Shown: piece by piece, positions 35,767 through 42,429 of the stretch
How the letters are laid out: the number at the start of each line of letters is the position of its first letter
How positions within the stretch are numbered: position 1 is the stretch's first letter
IMG/VR virus record: IMGVR_UViG_3300025889_000013
Span: 1-45,881 of that record
Source of the DNA: a virus
Direction: 5' to 3' (one strand)
DNA: 45,881 bases
Position numbers and translations under genes: made by a program
The notes under the pieces: model-generated
What the model was told of the DNA's origin: nothing
Seen by the model: only the letters and a program-made list of their open reading frames with translations
Database searches by the model: none

Positions 35767-36032
35767 TCCGATAACTCCGCAAGAATACGACAGGCTTCTA
35801 TTCTTGGCTTAACTTTTCCCGGGGGCCAAAAATACGTTTTACCGTTATCAAAGCGATCAATTAGTTGCATATGCATCTGGCGTTTTTGTTTATATGGAAT
35901 AATGTCGTCAAGCCACATTGCGGTTATGCAATTGCACAATCCTTTATAACGTGTATTTTCTTTGTTATCTACAGGCATTCCATACGTTTCTAATGTGTCT
36001 GCCAACATAGTCCATGCTTCACTTGTTTTCAT
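35763..36032 (-). CDS. Hypothetical protein, 89 aa
   Basis: 89 aa from the ATG at 36032, preceded by AAAGGAATCGAA; the earlier ATG at 36056 is weaker. MKTSEAWTMLADTLETYGMP and CNCITAMWLDDIIPYKQKRQ, with YFWPPGKVKPRIEAC near the end. Similar small proteins occur in diverse phages. No catalytic motif. Overlaps neighbours by 4 bases on each side. Confidence 0.55.
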   Translation of the reverse strand: MKTSEAWTMLADTLETYGMPVDNKENTRYKGLCNCITAMWLDDIIPYKQKRQMHMQLIDRFDNGKTYFWPPGKVKPRIEACRILAELSE

Positions 36033-36481
36033 TTCGATTCCTTTATCAAAAGCCACTCTGGTTGCGGACGTTTAGTGTAACGCATATCAATCTGTTTGCT
36101 TTTGTAATAACTACGATAGGCTTTCACTGCATCTTCCTGCTTGTGTTCGACAGGCATTGCCAATGCGAAAGGTGTTAGTACAGCATCATTGAACAAAGGT
36201 TCCTGAATGTTTGCAATTATGTCACGACACTTGTGTTGCTTGCCATACCTATACGAATACTCGTCACACAATGCAAGACCGTGCAACTTCAACCACCTGA
36301 AATTACCTAGCGTCTTACCTGCCCACACAGTGCATGGATGTTTTGCATGTGTAGGTTTATATGGACCACCTGCTACAGTGGACAACATTTGAGCAGACTC
36401 TAGGCACATCTTAACTACATGCTTATCACATTGCATCTGAGCAGCAACAACAGGGTCATTGTCAAGCACGAATATGTTCAT
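36029..36481 (-). CDS. Conserved phage protein, pyrimidine-dimer-glycosylase-like N-terminus
   Basis: 150 aa. MNIFVLDNDPVVAAQMQCDK and VVKMCLESAQMLSTV, then HPCTVWAGKTLGNFRW, form a pattern found in many phages and sometimes matched to Pyr_excise-type DNA glycosylases. It might repair UV damage in phage DNA or act on host DNA, but no activity can be claimed from sequence alone. Overlaps the upstream gene by 20 bases. Confidence 0.6.
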   Translation of the reverse strand: MNIFVLDNDPVVAAQMQCDKHVVKMCLESAQMLSTVAGGPYKPTHAKHPCTVWAGKTLGNFRWLKLHGLALCDEYSYRYGKQHKCRDIIANIQEPLFNDAVLTPFALAMPVEHKQEDAVKAYRSYYKSKQIDMRYTKRPQPEWLLIKESK

Positions 36482-36701
36482 GTTTCATCCTCTGTTTATA
36501 CTCTCGGTTTATCTCTCTTACACGTTCGACATTCTTTGCATTCCATTCCTTCGCCCTAGCTAACAACTTCTCTCTGTTCTTCAAGTAGTAGGCTCTGTTC
36601 TTAGGAACATTACCTTGTCCCTTCCTCCAACTCCTACGTTTAGAGAACAACTTGCGTATTACAACACGTTGTTCATCACTTGGAAACAAAGAGAATGTCA
36701 T
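36462..36701 (-). CDS. Small basic coiled-coil protein
   Basis: 79 aa, strongly basic: VVIRKLFSKRRSWRKGQG, then KNREKLLARAKEWNAKNVER. The helical repeats resemble the N-terminal part of some HNH homing proteins, but no HNH core follows, so it could be a truncated one. Exact palindrome at 36597 (V-P-K-N). Overlaps upstream by 4 bases. Confidence 0.5.
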   Translation of the reverse strand: MTFSLFPSDEQRVVIRKLFSKRRSWRKGQGNVPKNRAYYLKNREKLLARAKEWNAKNVERVREINREYKQRMKHEHIRA

Positions 36702-36880
36702 TTAAGTTCAATCCTAATTGTGTTGATAGATTGTTCATCAACCTCAAACGCCCATTGCAAATTCTTGATAGCATTCTCAGGCGTAGAGTAGAGACACTCG
36801 CTAGTATACCATGCATCGTCTGTAGTGTTGTGTCCATACGCTACATACCCTACTCTGCTGTTGCTATTCGATAGTGCCAT
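36698..36880 (-). CDS. Small hypothetical protein, 60 aa
   Basis: 60 aa with a strong ribosome site (AAGGAGGCGATATG). MALSNSNSRVGYVAYGHNTT and CLYSTPENAIKNLQWAFEVD, acidic. It follows the AAA+ gene by 9 bases. No family recognised. Confidence 0.55.
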   Translation of the reverse strand: MALSNSNSRVGYVAYGHNTTDDAWYTSECLYSTPENAIKNLQWAFEVDEQSINTIRIELK

Positions 36881-36889
36881 ATCGCCTCC

Positions 36890-37951
36890 TTAGATGAACA
36901 CTTTGTTAAAAAGTTCAACCACAACTTTCTTGTCACTCTCACGCAACTTGTCGTGAAACGCAATGTTAAAGCTCTCACGCAAATCAGCGTGCTTCTCATA
37001 CTTGTTACCCCAATTGATGAGAGTGCGGGGCGACATGGTGAGATTGATGGAGCGATTGTTGTACGCAGTACGAATGAGCGCAGCCAACTGCACCATCTTA
37101 CCTGCCACATCTTTACTCACACCAGTACGTGATGTAATCACCGCAGTCTCGTGCCTCTTATCCAGATAGTCAAGGTGAATGGTGGTTGTGAACCTGTCCA
37201 GAGTAGCAGAGTTCTGCACCATTGTTCCTGAGAACGCACCACTATCGTCACCCTGACCCACAGTGTTACCTGCACATACAATGCGGAAGTTAGGATGCGG
37301 AATGATAGTCTTGTCAGCAGAGCTTCCCGGCATTTCCTTGAGGAACAGAAAGCCATCGTCTTCCAACAAGTTCTGCAAACCCATGCTGATCTCAGGCGGC
37401 ATGAGTTCCCACTCGTCAATCAGCACCACCGCACCATTACGCACAGCCTCAGTGATCGGGCCATCCTCCCACACAGTAGAACCGTCACGTGCTACCAACT
37501 GTCCGAACAACACGCTGCTCTCTGCGTCAGCAGACATGTTGATGCGGATGAATGGTGCACCTAACTTAGCACACACATACTTGACCAAGCTACTCTTACC
37601 GCTACCCGTCGGTCCTGACAGCAGCACCTTGTCGCCATCCATCAGTGCAGACACAAGGCGTGCAGCCTGCTCAACCTGCACCCTGTAATGCTTGTCAGTA
37701 GCAGGAACGAAGCCACGCATTGCCTCACTCACTCCGTCAAACACCTTCACACCGAAGTCACGAATGTTCTTAGGAACGCTGCCGAACAACTCAGAGAACC
37801 ACTTCTCACCTGCCTTCAGCGGAAGCGGGGCAACAGCATCGTCACCTGCCATCGGCTTTAGTTCGGGTGCAGTAGTGGGCGCAACTGTGTCGCCCATGTA
37901 CTCAGCCATTGCGGAAGCTACAAACTTGTCCATATCCATAGCGGTAGACAT
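36890..37951 (-). CDS. CobS/MoxR-like AAA+ ATPase
   Basis: 353 aa. Walker A LLSGPTGSGKSS (G113-S120), Walker B VVLIDEWELM (D179, E180), and the sensor stretch FRIVCAGNTVGQGD followed by SGTMVQNSATLDRF, which is characteristic of CobS-type proteins. It would remodel or load a partner through the VWA protein encoded next to it. In bacteria CobS/CobT help insert cobalt into the B12 ring with CobN, which is absent here. A general MoxR chaperone role is equally possible. Exact palindrome at 37766 (V-P-K-N) in the N-terminal linker. Confidence 0.85.
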   Translation of the reverse strand: MSTAMDMDKFVASAMAEYMGDTVAPTTAPELKPMAGDDAVAPLPLKAGEKWFSELFGSVPKNIRDFGVKVFDGVSEAMRGFVPATDKHYRVQVEQAARLVSALMDGDKVLLSGPTGSGKSSLVKYVCAKLGAPFIRINMSADAESSVLFGQLVARDGSTVWEDGPITEAVRNGAVVLIDEWELMPPEISMGLQNLLEDDGFLFLKEMPGSSADKTIIPHPNFRIVCAGNTVGQGDDSGAFSGTMVQNSATLDRFTTTIHLDYLDKRHETAVITSRTGVSKDVAGKMVQLAALIRTAYNNRSINLTMSPRTLINWGNKYEKHADLRESFNIAFHDKLRESDKKVVVELFNKVFI

Positions 37952-37960
37952 AACTACTCC

Positions 37961-39619
37961 TTATCGAAGAATGTTGTTAGTGATTACAGACAGCAGTGTG
38001 CTACTTGTTTCACTTGCTCTACTAATAACTGCGTTGTTTTTATACCACTTACGTGTATCGTGCACTAACCCAATACCTATCAGTTCAACAGGTGATTGCT
38101 CAATACTGCGAATAACATCACGTGTGTACTTGTCTAAATTTCCTCTGTCATACCCACCACAAGGAGCGCCGTCCGATAACACAATCATCATCTTGCGTTT
38201 CTCCTTACGCTTCGCAATGCGAGTATACCCATACACTAAACTTTCACCGTCTACATTATCCTCAAGATTGTACGCTATGTTACCGAGCGAACTCGCCATG
38301 CGTATGTCTGATATAGGTGTGTCAAACTCCTTGAGTATAAACATTCTGTGGCAGGCATGAGTATCAGTGAACGCTAGTATTTCAGTAGGTATTTTCAACA
38401 CATTAGAAAACACGTTATTAAGAACAATTGCAGCACCTCCAGCTACAGTGAATTTATTACCTGACATACTACCTGATGCATCAATGAGTATTTGAATAGA
38501 TATGTCCAACACTTTATTAACAATTTTTTGCTTGAACAATCGTTCATTCAAACCTTTAGCCTCTTTCATACCAACACGATAGAGGGATGCTCCGTTCAAC
38601 TTGCCTCGCTTCTTACCATACTCATATCTATCACGTGATAGTATTTGCAACTTAGCACGAATCTGATTGGCTAAAGTCTCACTGCGTGCAGCTTCATCAA
38701 TAAACATGCCACCATCTGACGCATGTCCATAAGGGACGAAGTTACCTGTGTTGTTAGTGTAGTTATACCACTCAATTTTACCTGCGGGTGTCGGAGTGTA
38801 TTCGCCCTTACCAACTGAGCACACGGCTTTGTCTGTGCGCTTATCCGCAGTGTGGTCTGCGTTAGGCATAGGCATACCTTCCACCTTGATGTTCTCTACC
38901 TTGTGTGCTTCCTCAGATTGTTCTCCTTTGTCGTTGATTTCATTGGCTTTTTCAATACGCTTCTCAGCTTCCTCACCCTGCATATCTTCAGGGTTTACAT
39001 CAAACACCTCACGAACAATACGCTCTGCTAGTGCATACACTTCATCGAACGCAACACTCTTGTCATCAATGTTGCGAATGTTCCTAAGAACGTCAGCATA
39101 ATTTCCTTTGTGCAACTTCTTGTATATGTCATGTGCAGTGGGTGTCGTCAGCTTGAACGGGTCCGCTGTGCGGGTCCACAAGTCATCACGTACGTCTAAA
39201 TCCCATGCAAATAACGGAACGTAATAGTTCTGCGCTTCTTCTGTGAGTGATGCTTTCGCCATCTCCTCTGCATATACACGTAGAAACTCTTCGCTGTTAG
39301 CCTTGTCACCAGCGTACGCTTTGTCGTTTCGATAGTCGATGCGATGGTCTTCCAGCAAATTGTTAATGAATGCAAGTATACCTTGCGGTTTTTTAACATT
39401 CAGTTTATCAAAGTCACTATCCTTAATGTGGCAGGTCTCGTGCTTGACAAAGTGAGTCAGGCGCACCTTGTCCTCGTGTGTAGCATACGCACTCATGAGC
39501 GGAAGTGTGATGGTGCGTCCGTCAGTGCATGGAGTAGCGCCCTCTCTCCACACTACACGTGCACCAGCACTGTCAGCGCAAGCTGCCACATACTGCGTGA
39601 TTGTATAACTATCTAACAT
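37961..39619 (-). CDS. CobT-like VWA protein with metallopeptidase-type motif
   Basis: 552 aa. C-terminal VWA domain with MIDAS motif DASGSMSG (D380, S382, S384). The N-terminal HFVKHETCHIKD (H60-E61-xx-H64), then NNLLEDHRID (E90), has the HExxH...E pattern of zincins, as in VWA proteins with a DUF2201-type domain. The middle is acidic and Lys/Glu-rich (EDMQGEEAEKRIEKANEIND), as in CobT. It is the usual partner of the MoxR/CobS ATPase downstream, 9 bases away. Exact palindrome at 39080 (V-L-R-N); one-mismatch copy at 38414. Confidence 0.82.
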   Translation of the reverse strand: MLDSYTITQYVAACADSAGARVVWREGATPCTDGRTITLPLMSAYATHEDKVRLTHFVKHETCHIKDSDFDKLNVKKPQGILAFINNLLEDHRIDYRNDKAYAGDKANSEEFLRVYAEEMAKASLTEEAQNYYVPLFAWDLDVRDDLWTRTADPFKLTTPTAHDIYKKLHKGNYADVLRNIRNIDDKSVAFDEVYALAERIVREVFDVNPEDMQGEEAEKRIEKANEINDKGEQSEEAHKVENIKVEGMPMPNADHTADKRTDKAVCSVGKGEYTPTPAGKIEWYNYTNNTGNFVPYGHASDGGMFIDEAARSETLANQIRAKLQILSRDRYEYGKKRGKLNGASLYRVGMKEAKGLNERLFKQKIVNKVLDISIQILIDASGSMSGNKFTVAGGAAIVLNNVFSNVLKIPTEILAFTDTHACHRMFILKEFDTPISDIRMASSLGNIAYNLEDNVDGESLVYGYTRIAKRKEKRKMMIVLSDGAPCGGYDRGNLDKYTRDVIRSIEQSPVELIGIGLVHDTRKWYKNNAVISRASETSSTLLSVITNNILR

Positions 39620-39620
39620 A

Positions 39621-40058
39621 TTACACTCCTAATCTATCAGCAAGTTCTCTGAGTTCAAACACATACGCTTTTCTCATTACATCATTAGGCTCTTTTACAA
39701 TAATTGCTTCGACAGTGTTCAGTGCTTCAGCAAACAATTTCTCTGTGTTTTTAGGCACCTTATCTTTCTTAAGTAGTTTCTCCACTGCGCTCTTACCTAC
39801 AGGTAGCCCTTGCTCATCTGTAAGGGATACGGATGCATTGTAAGCTCGCAGCGCCACACTCTTTGCACTGCGCCACTTACTCGGCAGCGCCTTGCCTGTC
39901 TTTTCCTTAAACTCCTTTTCTGCGTTCTTAAGAACATCTTGCAAGTCTCTGCCTTCCTTGCGTGCACTTTGTATGTTGGTAACAAGCGTGCCCCACGCAT
40001 CGCCGTCGAGCTTGTCACTTGCGCCAAACTGCATGATTGCCTCTACCATGTTATACAT
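39621..40058 (-). CDS. Helical protein, paralogue of the 176-aa early protein
   Basis: 145 aa from the ATG at 40058 (AAAGGAGACGTAC upstream). VLKNAEKEFKEKTGKALPSK, then WRSAKSVALRAY, with LPVGKSAVEKLL, closely resembles VLKNNLKAQEQEYKAAHPRC, YRSAKSVLLKAV and LKGKSALEAEI of the gene at 41876. So the two arose by duplication or share a family. The stop is 1 base before the CobT-like start. No known domain recognised; helical, probably protein- or DNA-binding. Exact palindrome at 39924. Confidence 0.65.
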   Translation of the reverse strand: MYNMVEAIMQFGASDKLDGDAWGTLVTNIQSARKEGRDLQDVLKNAEKEFKEKTGKALPSKWRSAKSVALRAYNASVSLTDEQGLPVGKSAVEKLLKKDKVPKNTEKLFAEALNTVEAIIVKEPNDVMRKAYVFELRELADRLGV

Positions 40059-40242
40059 GTACGTCTCCTTTAGCCTTACGTTTATCAACAATCATTGTTC
40101 CTAAGAACTTTTCAAACTTCGCTCTATCAAACTTGGGATTGTCCTTGCCTAGCCAAGCGCATAGGCTGTCCACAAACTTGCCACTGACAACACCTTCCGC
40201 CATTGCGTCGCACAGCCCGATGTAATCCTTACGTGTAAGCAT
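40051..40242 (-). CDS. Small hypothetical protein, 63 aa
   Basis: 63 aa from the ATG at 40242, preceded by TCGGAGACATC; the ATG at 40287 has no good ribosome site. MLTRKDYIGLCDAMAEGVVS, then WLGKDNPKFDRAKFEKFLGT, a pattern shared by small phage proteins of unknown function. Overlaps the next gene by 8 bases. The palindrome at 40097 is read here in the F-L-G-T frame. Confidence 0.6.
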   Translation of the reverse strand: MLTRKDYIGLCDAMAEGVVSGKFVDSLCAWLGKDNPKFDRAKFEKFLGTMIVDKRKAKGDVHV

Positions 40243-40308
40243 GATGTCTCCGAATGATGACCGTAGTAAATTGTGCCGTTCCGCCATTAGACAGACGCAC
40301 CTATCCCA

Positions 40309-40485
40309 TTAGTTCAACTGAGATTTTCTAATCCGAATGTTCTCCTTAATTTGTTCACGTTCATCTGACGTTGCATCTTTCCACGCCTCTATCTCGTCAA
40401 GTGTGCGAAAGCATCCTACACACGCTTCCAAGTCTAGGTCATACATGCACGCACCTGTACACAGCTTGTCTTCTTCGTTGTCCAT
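40309..40485 (-). CDS. DUF1289-like small cysteine protein
   Basis: 58 aa with ribosome site AAGGAGAGACGATTATG. Cysteines in KLCTGACMYDLDLEACVGCF followed by RTLDEIEAWKDATSDEREQI match the DUF1289 pattern (C-x3-C and C-x2-C, then a helix with W). Such proteins are common in proteobacteria and may bind a metal or iron-sulphur cluster. Too short for usual length cut-offs. Likely acquired from a bacterial host. Confidence 0.72.
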   Translation of the reverse strand: MDNEEDKLCTGACMYDLDLEACVGCFRTLDEIEAWKDATSDEREQIKENIRIRKSQLN

Positions 40486-40497
40486 AATCGTCTCTCC

Positions 40498-40743
40498 TTA
40501 ATACGTGATTTTAGGGGCGCTCGGCTCACTGCCAGACGTGCTAGTTACTACGTACAACGGAAGGCACGCAATGACAATTTTATCTCCTTTGCTGGACATG
40601 TGCAGCGGTGTGTGTTGTAATTTTGCAACAATTGTATTTCGCATTTCGTTACACGTAGGCATGTCCATAGACTTTGGAGGGACTACTTGTGCGCCATTGA
40701 TTGTCATGGTGAATACAACTCCCACTAACGTAAGGTTAGACAT
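40498..40743 (-). CDS. Small protein with hydrophobic N-terminus
   Basis: 81 aa with ribosome site AAGGAGACATAAAATG. MSNLTLVGVVFTMTINGAQV is hydrophobic and could be a membrane segment or weak signal; two cysteines follow (PTCNEMRN, IVIACLPLYV). Same general plan as the 65-aa protein at 11137, without clear sequence match. Possibly periplasmic or membrane-associated. Function unknown. Confidence 0.5.
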   Translation of the reverse strand: MSNLTLVGVVFTMTINGAQVVPPKSMDMPTCNEMRNTIVAKLQHTPLHMSSKGDKIVIACLPLYVVTSTSGSEPSAPKITY

Positions 40744-41312
40744 TTTATGTCTCCTTTGAAAGTTTCTTTGATTGCTTTGTTAATTATTTCCTCACTAGCC
40801 GCCTCCGCCGCCCATGCTTCCGACCTTGCCGCCGCCATTGCTGCCGACCTTGACGCCGCCATTGCTGCAACCCATCCCCTCGACTCTGCCGACCTTGACG
40901 CCGTTGCTGCCAAATCTCCTGATCTGTCCTGTCCTGACAGCCATTTATCAGCCCATTCATTAAACTGAACACCAGTGCAGACAGCTTTGGCGCAGCGGAT
41001 AGAAAACTCTATTCGTTCATCTGTGGTAATTACCGGAAGTTCTACTTGCCGCAGTAAAGTCTGAGACTTGCACCAGCACTTCAACCCATCTGTTCCGAGT
41101 TGTTCGGAGCATTCAATTTCCCACAGAATAGGGTTTTCAATTGACGCATGAATCGGGTTAAACAAGACAGCGTGCAGCGGCGATTCATAATAGTGCAGAA
41201 CGCCATCTGTGCAAGGTGCGTTTCCTTCTCCTGTAGCAGTTACAGCTTTACCTACTTTCCACTGGAATCCGTCGTGGGTTGTGAGTGCTTGAGTTGTCAG
41301 TTTATAACCGAT
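40725..41312 (-). CDS. DUF7666-like protein with Ala-rich repeat tail
   Basis: 195 aa from the ATG at 41312 (GAGGAGTTTGAAA upstream). N-terminal half: GYKLTTQALTTHDGFQWKVG, APCTDGVLHYYESPLHAVLF, NPIHASIENPILWEIECSE, the signature of a phage/bacterial family of unknown function. The C-terminal part carries alanine/serine repeats (SRSAESRGWVAAMAASRSAA) encoded by a 24-nt tandem repeat. GC-rich, so probably imported. Overlaps neighbours by 11 and 19 bases. Confidence 0.65.
   Translation of the reverse strand: MGYKLTTQALTTHDGFQWKVGKAVTATGEGNAPCTDGVLHYYESPLHAVLFNPIHASIENPILWEIECSEQLGTDGLKCWCKSQTLLRQVELPVITTDERIEFSIRCAKAVCTGVQFNEWADKWLSGQDRSGDLAATASRSAESRGWVAAMAASRSAAMAAARSEAWAAEAASEEIINKAIKETFKGDIKCLTLR
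40820..40867. repeat. 24-bp tandem repeat inside the DUF7666-like gene
   Basis: Two adjacent 24-bp units (40820-40843 and 40844-40867) that differ at one base, with a shortened third unit at 40889-40909. They encode the Ala/Ser-rich tail. The number of units could vary between strains. Confidence 0.8.
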
Positions 41313-41463
41313 CATTTTCAAACTCCTCATTTAAAGATTGGGCCACCATCTCAGCAGCACTTTCACTCCCATACAGCGCAACTATGCGACGCACATTATT
41401 GGTGCACTGTACACGCATAACTGCATACGTCTTGCTACTGTACCGCTTCACGTAGTGATACAC
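41302..41463 (-). CDS. 53-aa hypothetical protein (GTG start)
   Basis: A short ORF starting GTG after GAGGAGATTTTAAA. MYHYVKRYSSKTYAVMRVQC, then YGSESAAEMVAQSLNEEF, resembling small phage proteins with a leading beta-hairpin. Overlaps the gene upstream by 16 bases and the DUF7666-like gene by 11. Small enough to be missed by length cut-offs. Confidence 0.5.
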   Translation of the reverse strand: MYHYVKRYSSKTYAVMRVQCTNNVRRIVALYGSESAAEMVAQSLNEEFENDRL

Positions 41464-41663
41464 TTTAAAATCTCCTCAAGCGGATTGACTAGCATATCAT
41501 ACCCATGCATCACCTCATACTGATGCTGCATTACGTTGATGCGCTTGCTACGCTTGCTTGGCTTGTTCTTAGGAACGTTTGCCCAATTAGAAGAACGGTC
41601 GGACTTCTCCCTTTTGTAGTGCGATGCACTCTCGTGTCCACGCTTGTACAGACTTGTAATCAT
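41448..41663 (-). CDS. Small basic protein, 71 aa
   Basis: 71 aa, basic N-terminal half (SLYKRGHESASHYKREKSDR, NKPKSKRSKR-type lysine/arginine content), then QHQYEVMHGYDMLVNPLEEI. Overlaps the membrane protein gene by 4 bases (ATGA). Exact palindrome at 41565 (V-P-K-N). Might bind nucleic acid; no family recognised. Confidence 0.5.
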   Translation of the reverse strand: MITSLYKRGHESASHYKREKSDRSSNWANVPKNKPSKRSKRINVMQHQYEVMHGYDMLVNPLEEILKCITT

Positions 41664-41809
41664 AATACGTCATCTCCGTGTAAAAACACCACTATTCCAT
41701 AGAACATGCAGCCAACTCCCAGTATTCGGGCAGTTATGTCTTCAGCCATGAGTGCTAGGCAGATACCTGCAATTAGCAGAGGAAGCGCGACGATGTCAGA
41801 TTTTAGCAT
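41660..41809 (-). CDS. 49-aa two-helix membrane protein
   Basis: A short ORF with GGAGAAAAC 1 base before the ATG at 41809. Sequence starts MLKSDIVALPLLIAGICLAL and ends with a second hydrophobic stretch (ILGVGCMFYGIVVFLHGDDV), so probably two membrane helices. It begins just after the palindrome at 41819 and the terminator at 41837. Function unknown. Confidence 0.5.
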   Translation of the reverse strand: MLKSDIVALPLLIAGICLALMAEDITARILGVGCMFYGIVVFLHGDDVL

Positions 41810-41818
41810 GTTTTCTCC

Positions 41819-41830
41819 GTTCTTAGGAAC
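41819..41830. promoter_or_regulatory. Intergenic copy of the 12-bp palindrome
   Basis: GTTCTTAGGAAC, the only exact copy outside a coding region. On the minus strand it lies directly after the T-tract of the terminator at 41837 and 4 bases before the GGAG of the next gene, where a bound protein could control read-through or translation start. Confidence 0.6.
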
Positions 41831-41836
41831 AAAAAA

Positions 41837-41865
41837 GAGGGAAGAGAGTTTTCACTCTCTCCCTC
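41837..41865 (-). terminator. Leftward terminator after the first leftward gene
   Basis: On the minus strand: GAGGGAGAGAGT, loop GAAA, ACTCTCTTCCCTC with one bulged base, followed by six T residues. It separates the highly placed first gene (41876-42406) from the rest of the unit, so the first gene may be expressed more strongly and alone. A downstream promoter or antitermination is then needed for the other genes, and none is obvious. Confidence 0.82.
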
Positions 41866-41875
41866 AAGCACACCA

Positions 41876-42406
41876 CTACGCAGCAATCTGCTCGCTCGGC
41901 ACCACCACAGCCACACTTGCCCGTTCCGCCTTCAGGATTGCGTCAACGAGCATGGCTGTGATTGCCTTAGCTTGCCTGATATCCGCCACCGTGTCAATCT
42001 TTGCGAAAATCTTACCCGCAGTCTCGACGGCATTCTGAAACTTTTCAATCTCGGTCTTCTCATCCTTGCCAGCCTTAATTTCGGCTTCGAGCGCACTCTT
42101 GCCCTTGAGCTTGCCCTTCTCGTCCACCAGTGCAATGCCCACGCTAACAGCCTTGAGCAAGACTGACTTCGCAGAGCGATAGGCCACCGGAAACTCGTCG
42201 CACCTCGGATGCGCTGCCTTATACTCCTGCTCTTGCGCCTTGAGGTTGTTCTTAAGAACGTTTCCAACTTCGTTGGGGTCCATCTTCGCTTCGACGTTCA
42301 ACTTCGTTGAAGCATGGCAGTAGTCTGCCAAGCTGCCGAAGGCATTGCCTTGCTTGTTGCTTGCTACGACGAAAGTGTCAACAGCTTTGCTGAACGTGGT
42401 GTGCAT
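41876..42406 (-). CDS. First leftward gene, helical protein, paralogue of 39621-40058
   Basis: 176 aa from the ATG at 42406 after GAAAGGAAAACGAAA. MHTTFSKAVDTFVVASNKQG, then a paralogous middle (YRSAKSVLLKAV, LVDEKGKLKGKSALEAE) and Ala-rich helix (AITAMLVDAILKAERASVAV). It is the first gene after the divergent control region and has its own terminator, so it is probably expressed early and strongly. Good candidate for a takeover or DNA-binding factor; no domain recognised. GC-rich codon use. Exact palindrome at 42248 (V-L-K-N). Confidence 0.65.
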   Translation of the reverse strand: MHTTFSKAVDTFVVASNKQGNAFGSLADYCHASTKLNVEAKMDPNEVGNVLKNNLKAQEQEYKAAHPRCDEFPVAYRSAKSVLLKAVSVGIALVDEKGKLKGKSALEAEIKAGKDEKTEIEKFQNAVETAGKIFAKIDTVADIRQAKAITAMLVDAILKAERASVAVVVPSEQIAA

Positions 42407-42429
42407 TTTCGTTTTCCTTTCAGGAAACT

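Larger units (their letters stand above)
6713..42259. repeat. Dispersed 12-bp palindrome GTTCYTARGAAC (21 exact copies, 6 near)
   Basis: Exact copies start at 11489, 17328, 18843, 21017, 24425, 25027, 26745, 27611, 30531, 32110, 33149, 34007, 35108, 36597, 37766, 39080, 39924, 40097, 41565, 41819 and 42248. One-mismatch copies start at 6713, 25523, 28492, 30057, 32560 and 38414. Eleven are GTTCTTAAGAAC and ten have one G-C change in the core. Bases outside the 12 are not conserved. Density is about one per 0.85 kb from 25027 to 42259 and much lower in late genes, with none between 43231 and base 6712. Only one exact copy is intergenic. The self-complementary form suggests a dimeric protein. 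Confidence 0.9.

Noticed and set aside
39742-39753. GTGCCTAAAAAC (minus strand), also encoding V-P-K-N
   Set aside because: Too many mismatches to the palindrome to count as a site, although it may be a decayed copy.
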